64,000 nucleotides of DNA from Pelagibius sp965227505 (lineage in GTDB: Bacteria > Pseudomonadota > Alphaproteobacteria > Kiloniellales > Kiloniellaceae), in contig NZ_OZ245757.1 of the NCBI RefSeq assembly GCF_965227505.1, positions 3,658,001-3,722,000 of the forward strand. Direction: 5' to 3'. How positions within the stretch are numbered: the stretch's first letter is position 1; each line of letters starts with the position of its first letter. Shown piece by piece: positions 8,077 to 16,857 of the stretch. The notes under the pieces are model-generated. The model searched no databases. It was given only the letters and a program-made list of their open reading frames with translations, and was not told the DNA's origin. A program made the position numbers and the translations under genes.

Positions 8077-9282
8077 ATGACCAGGTTGACGGCAGAACAG
8101 GACGCAATACGCACGAGGGCGCGCCAACTGGCAGAGGCGGTGATCGCCCCGCGCGCCGCGGAGGTCGACCGCCAGGAGGCCTATCCCTGGGACAACTGCC
8201 GGGCCCTGCGGGAAGCGGGCTTTTTCGGCATGACCATTCCGCGGGACTACGGCGGCCCCGGCCTCGGCTATCTGGAGGCGACCCTGGTGATCGAGGAGAT
8301 GGCCAAGGTCTGCGGTGTCACCGGCCGCATCGCCGTGGAGGCCAACATGGGCGCCATCGGTGCGATCATGGCCTACGGCAGCCCGGCCCAGTGCCGCCTG
8401 GCCGCCGAGCAGGTGCTGAAGGGCGACAAACCGGCCATCTGCATCACCGAACCCGACGCCGGCTCCGCAGCGACCGAGATGACCACCCGCGCCGACAGGA
8501 AGGGCGACCGCTACGTCCTGAACGGCGGCAAGCACTGGATCACCGGCGGTGGCGTCTCGCGCCTGCACCTGATCTTCGCGCGGGTCTTCGAGGACGGTGT
8601 GGAGCAGGGGATCGGCGGCTTCATCGTCGTCCGCGACCCGGAAAGCGGGGCGCCCCGGGGCCTGACCGTCGGCCGGCGCGAACCCACCATGGGCCTGCGC
8701 GGCATTCCGGAAACGGAGATCCTCTTTCAGGACCTGGAAGTCTCCGAAGACATGCTGCTGCGCCCCGAAGAGGGGCTGCGCCGCGGCTTCGGCGCGCTGA
8801 TGGCGGCCTACAATGCCCAGCGTGTCGGCGCGGCCACGGTCGCCCTCGGCATCGCCCAGGGCGCCTACGAGCAGGCCCTGGCCTATACCCAGAAGCGCGA
8901 GCAGTTCGGCCGCCCGATCTGCGAGTTCCAGGGCCTGCAGTGGATGCTGGCGGACATGGCGACCCAGCTGTCCGCCGCCCGCGCGCTGATCCGCCAGGCA
9001 GCCGACGGCAGCGGCTTTCCCGATGCGCTGGAAGCCGCCCAGGCCAAGGTCTTCGCCTCGGAGATGGCGATCAAGGTGACAAACGACGCGCTGCAGCTCT
9101 TCGGGGCCGCCGGCTATTCGCGCAGCAATCCGCTGGAGCGCATGGTGCGGGATGCCCGCATGTTCACCATCGGCGGCGGCACCGCGCAGATCCTGCGCAC
9201 CATGATCGCCGGGCGCCTGCTCGAACGCAAACTGCCGCAGACCCGCGACGGCTACCTGAATCTGGCAAGGGCGGGGGAGTAG
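8077..9282 (+). CDS. Acyl-CoA dehydrogenase homologue, probable 3-sulfinopropanoyl-CoA desulfinase
   Basis: FAD-binding acyl-CoA dehydrogenase fold, 401 aa from the ATG at 8077; the frame is open upstream but only this start fits the family. Two features set it apart. The C-terminal motif reads GGGTAQI where dehydrogenases have the catalytic E in EGTxQI, and the alternative glutamate position (as in isovaleryl-CoA dehydrogenase) is Q248 in NAQRVGA. Arg84 in VTGRIAVEANMG matches, from memory, the sulfinate-binding Arg84 of the Advenella desulfinase, which likewise has Gln near 246. This predicts release of sulfite from 3-sulfinopropanoyl-CoA (organosulphur catabolism), not dehydrogenation. No sulphur gene is adjacent. 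A plain acyl-CoA dehydrogenase remains the fallback. Confidence 0.8.
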   Translation: MTRLTAEQDAIRTRARQLAEAVIAPRAAEVDRQEAYPWDNCRALREAGFFGMTIPRDYGGPGLGYLEATLVIEEMAKVCGVTGRIAVEANMGAIGAIMAYGSPAQCRLAAEQVLKGDKPAICITEPDAGSAATEMTTRADRKGDRYVLNGGKHWITGGGVSRLHLIFARVFEDGVEQGIGGFIVVRDPESGAPRGLTVGRREPTMGLRGIPETEILFQDLEVSEDMLLRPEEGLRRGFGALMAAYNAQRVGAATVALGIAQGAYEQALAYTQKREQFGRPICEFQGLQWMLADMATQLSAARALIRQAADGSGFPDALEAAQAKVFASEMAIKVTNDALQLFGAAGYSRSNPLERMVRDARMFTIGGGTAQILRTMIAGRLLERKLPQTRDGYLNLARAGE

Positions 9283-9288
9283 GGCCAC

Positions 9289-9396
9289 TCATCCTTCGAG
9301 ACGGCCCTGTCGGGCCTCCTCAGGATGAGGAGACTTAGCAGCGCGCTTGCAGAACCTCATGCTGAGGAGCCGCGCAGGCGGCGTCTCGAAGGATGA
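9289..9396. repeat. Imperfect palindromic intergenic element
   Basis: A 108-bp element between the ends of the desulfinase-like gene and secA. Its outer arms are perfect 14-bp inverted repeats (9289-9302 TCATCCTTCGAGAC and 9383-9396), and inside are CCTCAGGATGAGGAG and CCTCATGCTGAGGAG, related to each other. This is the common alphaproteobacterial dispersed palindrome pattern; it probably also acts as a bidirectional terminator for the two convergent genes. Confidence 0.8.
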
Positions 9397-9411
9397 CCTG
9401 CGCCTGCGCGA

Positions 9412-12159
9412 TCAGTTCAGCTTGCCGTGGCAGTGCTTGTATTTCTTGCCGGAGCCACAGGGGCAGGGGGCGTTGCGGGGCGTGCGGCCCCAGGTCGCCG
9501 GGTCATTCGGATTGATCTGTGCGGCGGCGGCGCGGCTGGAGACCGGCTGCTGGCGGGGCGGCGGTGCAGCCTCCGGCTGGCCGCCGTCCGGGCCGACCCC
9601 CGCACCCGCACCGGCCAGCGCCACATCCTGGCGCCCTTCGTGCATTTCCTGCTGGGGCCGCGGGACCATCACCTCTTCCATCGAGGGGCGCAGTTCGACG
9701 CGGCTGAGCAGGCTGATGGTCTCTTCGCGCACCTGCGCCAGCATGTTCTCGAAGAGGTCGAAGGCCTCGCGCTTGTACTCGATCAGCGGATCGCGCTGGC
9801 CGTAGGCGCGCAATTGCACGCCCTGGCGCAGGTGGTCGAGGGACAGCAGGTGGTCCTTCCACTGCCGGTCCAGCACCAGCAGCAGGATCTGCTTTTCCAG
9901 GCCGCGCATCATCTCCGGGCCGAAGTTGGCGGTCTTGGCGGCCATGCGCTGATTGGCGGCGGCGGCGATGCGGTCGTGGATCTCCTGGTCGGCGATCCCC
10001 TCTTCGTCGGCCCAGTCCTTGACCGGCAGATCGAGGCCCAGCAGGCGCACGGACTCTTCGTGCAGGCTGTCGATCTGCCACTGCTCGGAGTAGGCGTTGG
10101 CGGGCACGCAGCGCTCGACCATCGACTTGATGACCTCCTCGCGCATCTCGGTGACGGTGTCGCGCACGTCCTCCGCCCGCATCAGGTCCTTGCGCTGCTC
10201 GAAGACCACCTTGCGCTGATCGTTCATCACGTCGTCGTACTTCAGAAGGTATTTGCGCCCTTCGAAGTGGCGCGCCTCGACCTTCTGCTGGGCCTTCTCG
10301 AGGGCCTTGTTGACCCAGGGGTGGACGATGGCCTCCCCTTCCTGGAGGCCCAGCTTCTGCAGCATGGAATCCATGCGTTCGGAGCCGAAGATGCGCATCA
10401 GGTCGTCTTCCAGGGAGAGGAAGAACTTGGAGGCGCCGGGGTCGCCCTGGCGGCCGGAGCGGCCGCGCAGCTGGTTGTCGATGCGCCGGCTCTCGTGGCG
10501 TTCGCTGGAGATCACGTAGAGTCCGCCGGCATCCAGTGCGACCTTCTTTGCGGCGGCGACCTCTTCTTCGATCTTGGAAACCTTCCTGGCGCGCGCGCCT
10601 TCGTCCTGTATATCGGCGGCTTCCTGGCTGATGCGCATCTCGACATTGCCGCCGAGCTGGATGTCGGTGCCGCGGCCGGCCATGTTGGTGGCGATGGTGA
10701 CGGCGCCGGGCACGCCGGCCTGGGCGATGATGAAGGCTTCCTGCTCATGGAAGCGCGCGTTCAGCACCTGGTGCCTGATCTTCTCCTTCTTCAGGACCTC
10801 GGACAGCATTTCCGACTTTTCGATGGAAACGGTGCCGACAAGAACCGGTTGCTTGCGCTCCTGGCAGTCGCGGATCTGTTCCAGGATGGCGGTGTGCTTC
10901 TCCGCCGCTGTGCGGTAGACCTCGTCATCGTGGTCGACGCGGACCACTTCGACGTTGGTCGGGATCTCGATGACTTCCAGCGCATAGGTTTCCTGGAACT
11001 CGGTGGCCTCGGTCATCGCGGTGCCGGTCATGCCCGCCAGCTTGGGATAGAGCCGGAAGTAGTTCTGGAAGGTGATGGAGGCGAGGGTCTGGTTCTCCTG
11101 CTGGATTTGCACGCCTTCCTTGGCTTCCAGGGCCTGGTGCAGGCCCTCGGAATAGCGCCGGCCTTCCATCATGCGTCCGGTGAACTCGTCGATGATCACG
11201 ACCTTGTTGTCCTTGACGATGTAGTCGGTATCGCGCTGGAACAGCTGATGGGCGCGCAGCGCCTGGTTGGCGTGATGCAGCAGGCTGACGTTCTGGATGT
11301 CGAAGAGGCTGCCGTCCTGAATCATACCCGCTTCGCGCAGCAATTCCTCCATGTGCTCGGCGCCGGTTTCGGTAAAGGTGACCGAGCGGGCCTTCTCGTC
11401 TTTCTCGAAGTCTTCGGGCACAAGATTGGGAACCAGCTTGTTGACGCCGATGTAGGCTTCCGAGGAATCTTCCGCCGGGCCGGAGATGATCAGCGGCGTG
11501 CGGGCCTCGTCGATCAGGATCGAGTCGACTTCGTCGACGATGGCGAAGTTGAAGTCGCGCTGAACCATGTCTTCCAGCTGAAACTTCATGTTGTCGCGCA
11601 GATAGTCGAAGCCGAACTCGTTGTTGGTGCCATAGGTCACATCGGCGGCGTAGGCGGCGCGGCGCTCGTCCTCGCTCAGACCATGGACGATGCAGCCCAC
11701 CGTCAGGCCCAGAAAGCGATAGATCTGGCCCATCCATTCGGCGTCGCGGCGGGCCAGATAGTCGTTCACGGTGACCACGTGCACGCCTTTGCCGGCCAGG
11801 GCGTTCAGGTAAACCGCGAGGGTGGCCACCAGGGTCTTGCCCTCGCCGGTCTTCATCTCGGCGATCTTGCCCTGATGCAGCACGATGCCGCCTATCAACT
11901 GCACGTCGTAGTGGCGCTGTCCCAGAGTGCGCCGCGCGGCCTCGCGCACGGTGGCGAAGGCGTCCGGGAGAATGTCGTCCAGGCTCTCGCCGGCTTCCAG
12001 GCGCTGGCGCAGCGCCGCGGTCTGGCCCTTCAGGGTGTCGTCGTCCATGTCCTGGACCTTGGACTCCAGGGCATTGATCGCCGCGACGGCGGTGTCGAGG
12101 TTTTTTAGGAACCGCTCATTGGCGGTTCCAAACAGCCGCTTGGCGAGCGCGCCGAACAT
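9412..12159 (-). CDS. secA: Protein translocase ATPase SecA
   Basis: Motor ATPase that drives preproteins through SecYEG, 915 aa, normal length. Visible in order: N-terminal MFGALAKRLFGTANERFLK, Walker A region MKTGEGKTLVATLAVYLN near residue 105, DEVDSILIDEARTPLIISG (DEAD-like Walker B), GRGTDIQLGGN in the second nucleotide-binding fold, QLRGRSGRQGDPG, and the C-terminal SEC-C zinc motif CPCGSGKKYKHCH preceded by a proline/glutamine-rich linker. The cysteine motif binds zinc and contacts SecB. It is transcribed away from the parvulin genes that begin at 12347. Confidence 0.98.
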   Translation of the reverse strand: MFGALAKRLFGTANERFLKNLDTAVAAINALESKVQDMDDDTLKGQTAALRQRLEAGESLDDILPDAFATVREAARRTLGQRHYDVQLIGGIVLHQGKIAEMKTGEGKTLVATLAVYLNALAGKGVHVVTVNDYLARRDAEWMGQIYRFLGLTVGCIVHGLSEDERRAAYAADVTYGTNNEFGFDYLRDNMKFQLEDMVQRDFNFAIVDEVDSILIDEARTPLIISGPAEDSSEAYIGVNKLVPNLVPEDFEKDEKARSVTFTETGAEHMEELLREAGMIQDGSLFDIQNVSLLHHANQALRAHQLFQRDTDYIVKDNKVVIIDEFTGRMMEGRRYSEGLHQALEAKEGVQIQQENQTLASITFQNYFRLYPKLAGMTGTAMTEATEFQETYALEVIEIPTNVEVVRVDHDDEVYRTAAEKHTAILEQIRDCQERKQPVLVGTVSIEKSEMLSEVLKKEKIRHQVLNARFHEQEAFIIAQAGVPGAVTIATNMAGRGTDIQLGGNVEMRISQEAADIQDEGARARKVSKIEEEVAAAKKVALDAGGLYVISSERHESRRIDNQLRGRSGRQGDPGASKFFLSLEDDLMRIFGSERMDSMLQKLGLQEGEAIVHPWVNKALEKAQQKVEARHFEGRKYLLKYDDVMNDQRKVVFEQRKDLMRAEDVRDTVTEMREEVIKSMVERCVPANAYSEQWQIDSLHEESVRLLGLDLPVKDWADEEGIADQEIHDRIAAAANQRMAAKTANFGPEMMRGLEKQILLLVLDRQWKDHLLSLDHLRQGVQLRAYGQRDPLIEYKREAFDLFENMLAQVREETISLLSRVELRPSMEEVMVPRPQQEMHEGRQDVALAGAGAGVGPDGGQPEAAPPPRQQPVSSRAAAAQINPNDPATWGRTPRNAPCPCGSGKKYKHCHGKLN

Positions 12160-12346
12160 GCAGAATCCTTAAAGCAAAGAGGGGGCCGAGGCCGGATCGT
12201 CCGTGACGTGACACATAGGGCCCTGGCTTCGGGCTGTCAACGATGGCGGCGCGCGCCTCGGGGTCTGTCCGCCCCGTCTTTGGGGGGACCCTGAAGGCCC
12301 CTCTCGCCCCTTGTGATATGGCCCCCGGCGTGCATGATGCGTAGCC

Positions 12347-13468
12347 ATGAAGGTTGGGGACCGATTTTTGGCGAGGCGACCGGCCATGGCGCGGCAGCAG
12401 CCCTCCCAAAGGGCTGATTTTCCGCGATTCCTGACAGTCCTGTTGCTCGTGCTGGCCGCCGTGCTGTGGCTTTCGGCAGCGGCCTCGCTGACGGCACGGC
12501 AGGCCGCCGCGCAGCAGCCGCAGGCCGTGGACGAAGGCATCGGCGCCGCCTTGCCCCTGGCGCTGCCGGAGGGCCAGGCCGCCCCAGGGACCGCTCCAGG
12601 GACCGCCCCTGGCACAGCCCGTCTCGGCGAGGCCCTGCAGCAGATGAAGACGGAAAACCCGGTGGTCGCCCGGGTCGACGGCCATGAGATCCGCTGGGCG
12701 GAGGTGCTGGCCTCGGCGGACGACCTGCCGGAGCGCTACAGCGATCAGCTCGAGTCCGTGTTTCCGGCGTTGTTGGACCGCCTCGTCGATATCCGCCTGC
12801 TGGCCGATGCGGCCCGGGATCAGGGCGTCTTGGAGGAAGAGGCGGTTCGCCGCAGTCTCGTCAGCTACGAAGACAAGCTGCTGTCCGGCGTGTTGCTCGA
12901 GCGTTATCTCGCCGACGAGGTGACCACCGCGAAGGTGCGCGAGCGCTACGATTCACTGGTGACCCTGCGGCGCGCCAACCGCGAAATGCGGGCGCGGCAC
13001 ATCCTGGTCGAGACCGAAGAGAAGGCTGAGGGCATTATCGCCAAGCTCGACGAGGGCGCGGTTTTTCCGACCCTGGCGCGGGAGCATTCGATCGGCCCCT
13101 CGGCGCAGCGGGGCGGCGATCTCGGCTACTTTTTCGCGCGGCGCATGGAGCCGGCCTTTGCCGAGGCCCTGTTGAAGCTGGAACCCGGCGGTTACACGCC
13201 CAGCCCTGTGGAGACCGATTTCGGCTGGCACATCATTCTGCTGGTGGACCGCCGCGATGACGATGTGCCCTCCTTCCTGGACATGCAGGTACAGCTGCGC
13301 GAGGAGGTGACCAAAGAGGCCATCAATCGTCTGATCGCCGGCCTGCGCCAGCGCGCCGATCTCGAAATGTTTCCCGAAGACGGCGCGGCCCGAAGCGGCG
13401 GTGCCCAGGCCGGTGATGCCCAGGCCGGCGATCCCCAGGGTGGCGATCCCCAGGGCGGCAGCCAGTGA
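12347..13468 (+). CDS. Parvulin-type peptidyl-prolyl cis-trans isomerase, first of two tandem copies
   Basis: Exported folding catalyst of the PpiC/SurA class, 373 aa (ATG at 12386 is an alternative start, 360 aa). It has an N-terminal hydrophobic anchor or signal (FLTVLLLVLAAVLWLSAAAS), a SurA_N-like helical region beginning VVARVDGHEIRWAEVL, and the rotamase domain at about 216-310 with RARHILVETEEKA, GPSAQRGGDLGYF and FGWHIILL. The C-terminus ends in four 15-bp repeat units (13403-13462) encoding a G/A/Q/D-rich tail. It is divergent from secA and upstream of a paralogue, so it probably works on envelope proteins delivered by Sec. Confidence 0.9.
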   Translation: MKVGDRFLARRPAMARQQPSQRADFPRFLTVLLLVLAAVLWLSAAASLTARQAAAQQPQAVDEGIGAALPLALPEGQAAPGTAPGTAPGTARLGEALQQMKTENPVVARVDGHEIRWAEVLASADDLPERYSDQLESVFPALLDRLVDIRLLADAARDQGVLEEEAVRRSLVSYEDKLLSGVLLERYLADEVTTAKVRERYDSLVTLRRANREMRARHILVETEEKAEGIIAKLDEGAVFPTLAREHSIGPSAQRGGDLGYFFARRMEPAFAEALLKLEPGGYTPSPVETDFGWHIILLVDRRDDDVPSFLDMQVQLREEVTKEAINRLIAGLRQRADLEMFPEDGAARSGGAQAGDAQAGDPQGGDPQGGSQ

Positions 13469-13578
13469 AGCGGGGACGCCTGAAAGACCCGACAACCGAC
13501 CGTAACCCCGCCGCAACAGACATCAGCCGCTGATCCAGGCCAATTCCGGTCGCGCGGCTCCGCAGGGAGGACCTCCTC

Positions 13579-14583
13579 ATGTTCAGCAAGTTCTTGGCCG
13601 CCGTATTGCTGCTCGGCGGCACGGCCATGGCCGCACAGCCGGTGCTCGCCCAGACCGGGGCCGAGCAGACCGGCGCCCAGGCCGAGCCGGCGCAGTCCGA
13701 GGAGGCGGCCCCGGCCGAGGATGAGACCGTCGAAGCCGAAGGTGCGGCCGCCGACCCGGTGATCGCGCGGGTTGACGGCGAGGACATCCTTCAATCGGAT
13801 CTCATCGCCTTCATTCAGACGCTGCCGCCGCAGATCCAGGGTCAGGTCGGCTTTCTGATGCCTCAACTGGTCGAACAGATGGTCAACAACGCCCTGGTCA
13901 CCAATGCAGGACGCAAGGCCGATATGGCCGGGGACCCTGAGGTTATGGCCCGTCTGGCCCAGTTCGAGGGTATCATCATCCGCCAGGTCTTCCTCCAGCG
14001 CACCATCGATGCGCGGACTACCCCGGACCGCCTGGAAGCGGCTTACCAGGCCTATCTCGAGGAAAATCCGCCGGAGCCGGAGCTGATCGCCCGCCACATC
14101 CTGGTCGAGACCGAAGAAGCCGCCACGGCGCTGATCGTCGAGCTCGACGGCGGCGCCGATTTCGCAGCGCTGGCCGAAGAGAACTCCATCGGGCCAAGCA
14201 AGGCGAACGGCGGCGAACTGCCGCCCTTCGTTGCCGGCGACATGGTGCCGGAGTTCTCAGAAGCGGCTTTCGCCATGGAAGCCGGCAGCCATTCCGCTGA
14301 GCCGGTGCAGACCCAGTTCGGGTTCCACGTCATCCGGGTGGAGGAGCGGCGCATGACCGAGCCGCCGAGCCAGGAGGCGCTGGATGCGCAACTGCGCGAA
14401 CAGCTCGCGCAGGAGGTGGTCCAGGACCTCTACGCCGAATTGCGCGAGCGCGCGGAGGTCGAGATCCTGCTTGGCCAGCCGGACGGGGGGCAGCCTGCCG
14501 ACCAGCCTGCCGACCAGCCTGGGGAACCGGAAAGCGGGACGCAGGTGCAGCCGGAACCGGACGCCGGTTCCACGAACCAGTAG
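13579..14583 (+). CDS. Parvulin-type peptidyl-prolyl cis-trans isomerase, second tandem copy
   Basis: Periplasmic PpiC/SurA-class isomerase, 334 aa, with a clear Sec signal peptide (FLAAVLLLGGTAMAAQPVLA, cleavage near residue 24) and an AGGGAGGACC ribosome region before the ATG. A SurA_N-like segment starts VIARVDGEDILQSDL; the rotamase domain is about residues 170-262 with IARHILVETEEAA, GPSKANGGELPPF and FGFHVIRVEERR. The shared HILVETEE and GPS motifs with the preceding gene show tandem duplication. The tail is P/Q/D-rich from 12-bp repeats at 14491-14520. Confidence 0.9.
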   Translation: MFSKFLAAVLLLGGTAMAAQPVLAQTGAEQTGAQAEPAQSEEAAPAEDETVEAEGAAADPVIARVDGEDILQSDLIAFIQTLPPQIQGQVGFLMPQLVEQMVNNALVTNAGRKADMAGDPEVMARLAQFEGIIIRQVFLQRTIDARTTPDRLEAAYQAYLEENPPEPELIARHILVETEEAATALIVELDGGADFAALAEENSIGPSKANGGELPPFVAGDMVPEFSEAAFAMEAGSHSAEPVQTQFGFHVIRVEERRMTEPPSQEALDAQLREQLAQEVVQDLYAELRERAEVEILLGQPDGGQPADQPADQPGEPESGTQVQPEPDAGSTNQ

Positions 14584-14640
14584 GCGCCGGCGTCGGTTCA
14601 GACCCCCCATGCGACTGCAAGACGGACTTCGGAGCCCGCG

Positions 14641-15876
14641 TTGCCGACAGTGAAGCGATCTCCCTTGGCGCCGCGGCGCTTCCCGGCAATGCCGGCGGTG
14701 GACGGTGTCTCCGTCGCAACCGCAAAGGCCGGCATCAAGTACCGCTCGCGTACCGATCTCTGCATGATCGCGCTCGATCCGGGCAGCACGATCGCCGGCG
14801 TTCTGACGCGCTCCAAGACGGCGGCCGCCCCGGTCGAGTGGTGTCGAAAGATCCTCTCGCGCGGGCGCGCGCGCGCCATCGTGGTGAATTCCGGCAACGC
14901 CAATGCCTTCACCGGCAAGCGCGGCAATGCATCGGTGGAGCGCATCGTCGCGGCAGCGTCCGAACGTCTTGGCTGCCGGCGCGGCGAGATCTTCGTCGCC
15001 TCTACCGGGGTCATCGGCGAGGCATTGCCCGACGGTCTGGTGACCGGGCACCTGGCCGGGCTGGCGGACGAGCTCGCCCCCGGGCGCTGGCAGGCCGCCG
15101 CCGAGGCGATCATGACCACGGACACCTTTCCCAAAGGGGCTGTGCGCAGGTGCGAGATCGGTGGCAAGCCGGTGACCATCGCGGGAATCGCCAAGGGCTC
15201 GGGCATGATTGCGCCGGACATGGCGACCATGCTGGCTTTCGTCACCACCGACGCGCGCCTGCCGGCGCCGCTGCTGCAGAGCCTTCTGTGGCGCAGCGCC
15301 GACCGCAGTTTCAATTGCATCACTGTCGACGGCGACACCTCAACCAGCGACACGGTGTTGCTGGCGGCAACGGGCAGGGTGCGGCACCCAAAGATCACAG
15401 CCGCCGCGGACCCGAACCTCAAGAGCTTCAAGAGTGCCCTTGAGGATGTGCTCTGCGATCTGGCGCAACAGGTGGTGCGCGACGGCGAAGGCGCCAGCAA
15501 GTTCGTGACCATCACCGTCACCGGGGCGGCCTCGCGCTCGGCGGCTCGGCGCATCGGCCTGGCGATCGGCAACTCGCCTCTGGTGAAGACCGCGATCGCG
15601 GGGGAGGACGCGAACTGGGGGCGGATCGTCATGGCGGTGGGCAAGTCCGGCGAGCGCGCAGACCGCGACCGTCTGGCCATCAAGATCGGCGGCGTCGCCG
15701 TGGCGGGTGAGGGCGAGGTCGTGCCCGGATACGACGAGGCGCCCGTGGCCGCCCATATGCAGGGCGAGTCCATCGACATCGCGGTGGACGTCGGTGTCGG
15801 ACGCGGCAGGGCCACGGTCTGGACCTGCGATCTGACCCACGGCTACATATCGATCAACGCCGACTATCGGAGCTGA
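14641..15876 (+). CDS. argJ: Bifunctional ornithine acetyltransferase / N-acetylglutamate synthase
   Basis: Arginine biosynthesis enzyme that moves the acetyl group from N-acetylornithine to glutamate, 411 aa. The first possible start after an in-frame TAG is TTG at 14641, with GTG at 14650 as an alternative; both place the family's SPLAP-FP motif near the N-terminus. ArgJ cleaves itself: the nucleophile is Thr196 in APDMATMLAF, producing alpha and beta chains. Other family motifs are VVNSGNANAFTG, STGVIGEALP, TTDTFPK and, at the end, ISINADYRS. The downstream mutT order (parvulin-argJ-mutT) is a familiar alphaproteobacterial arrangement. Confidence 0.95.
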   Translation: MPTVKRSPLAPRRFPAMPAVDGVSVATAKAGIKYRSRTDLCMIALDPGSTIAGVLTRSKTAAAPVEWCRKILSRGRARAIVVNSGNANAFTGKRGNASVERIVAAASERLGCRRGEIFVASTGVIGEALPDGLVTGHLAGLADELAPGRWQAAAEAIMTTDTFPKGAVRRCEIGGKPVTIAGIAKGSGMIAPDMATMLAFVTTDARLPAPLLQSLLWRSADRSFNCITVDGDTSTSDTVLLAATGRVRHPKITAAADPNLKSFKSALEDVLCDLAQQVVRDGEGASKFVTITVTGAASRSAARRIGLAIGNSPLVKTAIAGEDANWGRIVMAVGKSGERADRDRLAIKIGGVAVAGEGEVVPGYDEAPVAAHMQGESIDIAVDVGVGRGRATVWTCDLTHGYISINADYRS

Positions 15877-15904
15877 GCAACTGGGCGACGTCACCAGAGA
15901 CAAG

Positions 15905-16381
15905 TTGGAAGGCGCCAGCGCGGCGACAACCCAGGCGGATTCGCAGGGCTGCTGGGGCGCTGAGGAACGCCAGGAAAAGGCTTTATCGATTCTGCTGGTC
16001 GCCGCAGCGGCCCTGATCGACATGGATGGCCGGGTGCTCATTGCGGAGCGTCCCCCGGGCCGCTCCCTGGCTGGCCTCTGGGAGTTCCCGGGCGGCAAGG
16101 TCGACGAAGGCGAGACGCCGGAGGCGGCCCTGGTCCGCGAGCTGCACGAGGAACTGGGCATCGACACCCGCCGGAGCTGCCTGGCGCCGATCGCTTTTGC
16201 GTCGCACGCCTACGACGACTTTCATCTGCTGATGCCGCTGTTTGCCTGCCGGACCTGGCAGGGCACTGTCCAGCCGAAAGAAGGACAACGCCTCGCCTGG
16301 GTGCGCCCGGAACGGCTGGCCGACTATCCGATGCCGCCGGCGGATGCGCCTTTGGTCGCGCTGTTGCGGGATCTGCTCTGA
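15905..16381 (+). CDS. mutT: 8-oxo-dGTP diphosphatase MutT (Nudix)
   Basis: Nudix hydrolase that removes oxidised dGTP from the nucleotide pool. 158 aa as called from TTG 15905. The Nudix box GKVDEGETPEAALVREL followed by HEELGI is a perfect GX5EX7REUXEEXGU match, with MutT-type GRSLAGLWEFPGGK before it. The N-terminal 27 or so residues before SILLVAAAALID are not conserved in MutT, and no ATG is available, so the true start is uncertain. It follows argJ by 28 bases on the same strand. Confidence 0.85.
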   Translation: MEGASAATTQADSQGCWGAEERQEKALSILLVAAAALIDMDGRVLIAERPPGRSLAGLWEFPGGKVDEGETPEAALVRELHEELGIDTRRSCLAPIAFASHAYDDFHLLMPLFACRTWQGTVQPKEGQRLAWVRPERLADYPMPPADAPLVALLRDLL

Positions 16382-16575
16382 CGCTGAGACCCGGGCGGTT
16401 GAGGGTTTCTGCGGCTTGAGGCGACGCGGTTGGCGATCCTAGCCTGTCTGCAACACCTGTTGCGACATTTCCGCGTAGGTCTCCGAAAGACTTGCTACTG
16501 ATAGTTGCTATTGGCTAGTATCGTTTACCCAGTTCGTTGAACGGTATTGCTTTAAAGAGATTCTTTTGGAGGCAT

Positions 16576-16851
16576 GTGTCTACGCTCATCAGTCGTAATG
16601 TCACGCTCTCGGATCGGCGGACCAGTATTCGTTTGGAACCTGAGATGTGGGATGCCCTGGCCGAAATCTGCAATCGCGAATCCCGAAGCCTGCACGATAT
16701 CTGCACGCAGATCGACCGGGAGCGCACGCAGTCCGGCCTCACCGCCGGTGTCAGGGTCTTCATTCTGAACTATTTTCGCGCTGCGGCGACGGAGGAGGGA
16801 CATACCGCCGCGTCCCATGGCAACTCCGTCAAGGCTCCATCTTACGAGTAG
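16576..16851 (+). CDS. Small ribbon-helix-helix domain protein
   Basis: Protein of 91 aa of the RHH_4 type. The core SRNVTLSDRRTSIRLEPEMWDAL is a beta-strand followed by a helix of ribbon-helix-helix fold, and LHDICTQIDR plus GVRVFILNYFR complete the two-helix domain. The start is set at GTG 16576 because GGAGG lies directly upstream (16568-16572), although the spacer is short; a TTG at 16537 would add 13 residues. Members are likely DNA-binding or regulatory, but no target is visible. Free-standing between mutT and a convergent methyltransferase. Confidence 0.7.
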   Translation: MSTLISRNVTLSDRRTSIRLEPEMWDALAEICNRESRSLHDICTQIDRERTQSGLTAGVRVFILNYFRAAATEEGHTAASHGNSVKAPSYE

Positions 16852-16857
16852 CTGTCG

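Noticed and set aside
9427..12108. 893-codon plus-strand frame opposite secA
   Set aside because: Antisense to a complete SecA gene; its composition is the usual mirror of GC-biased codons.
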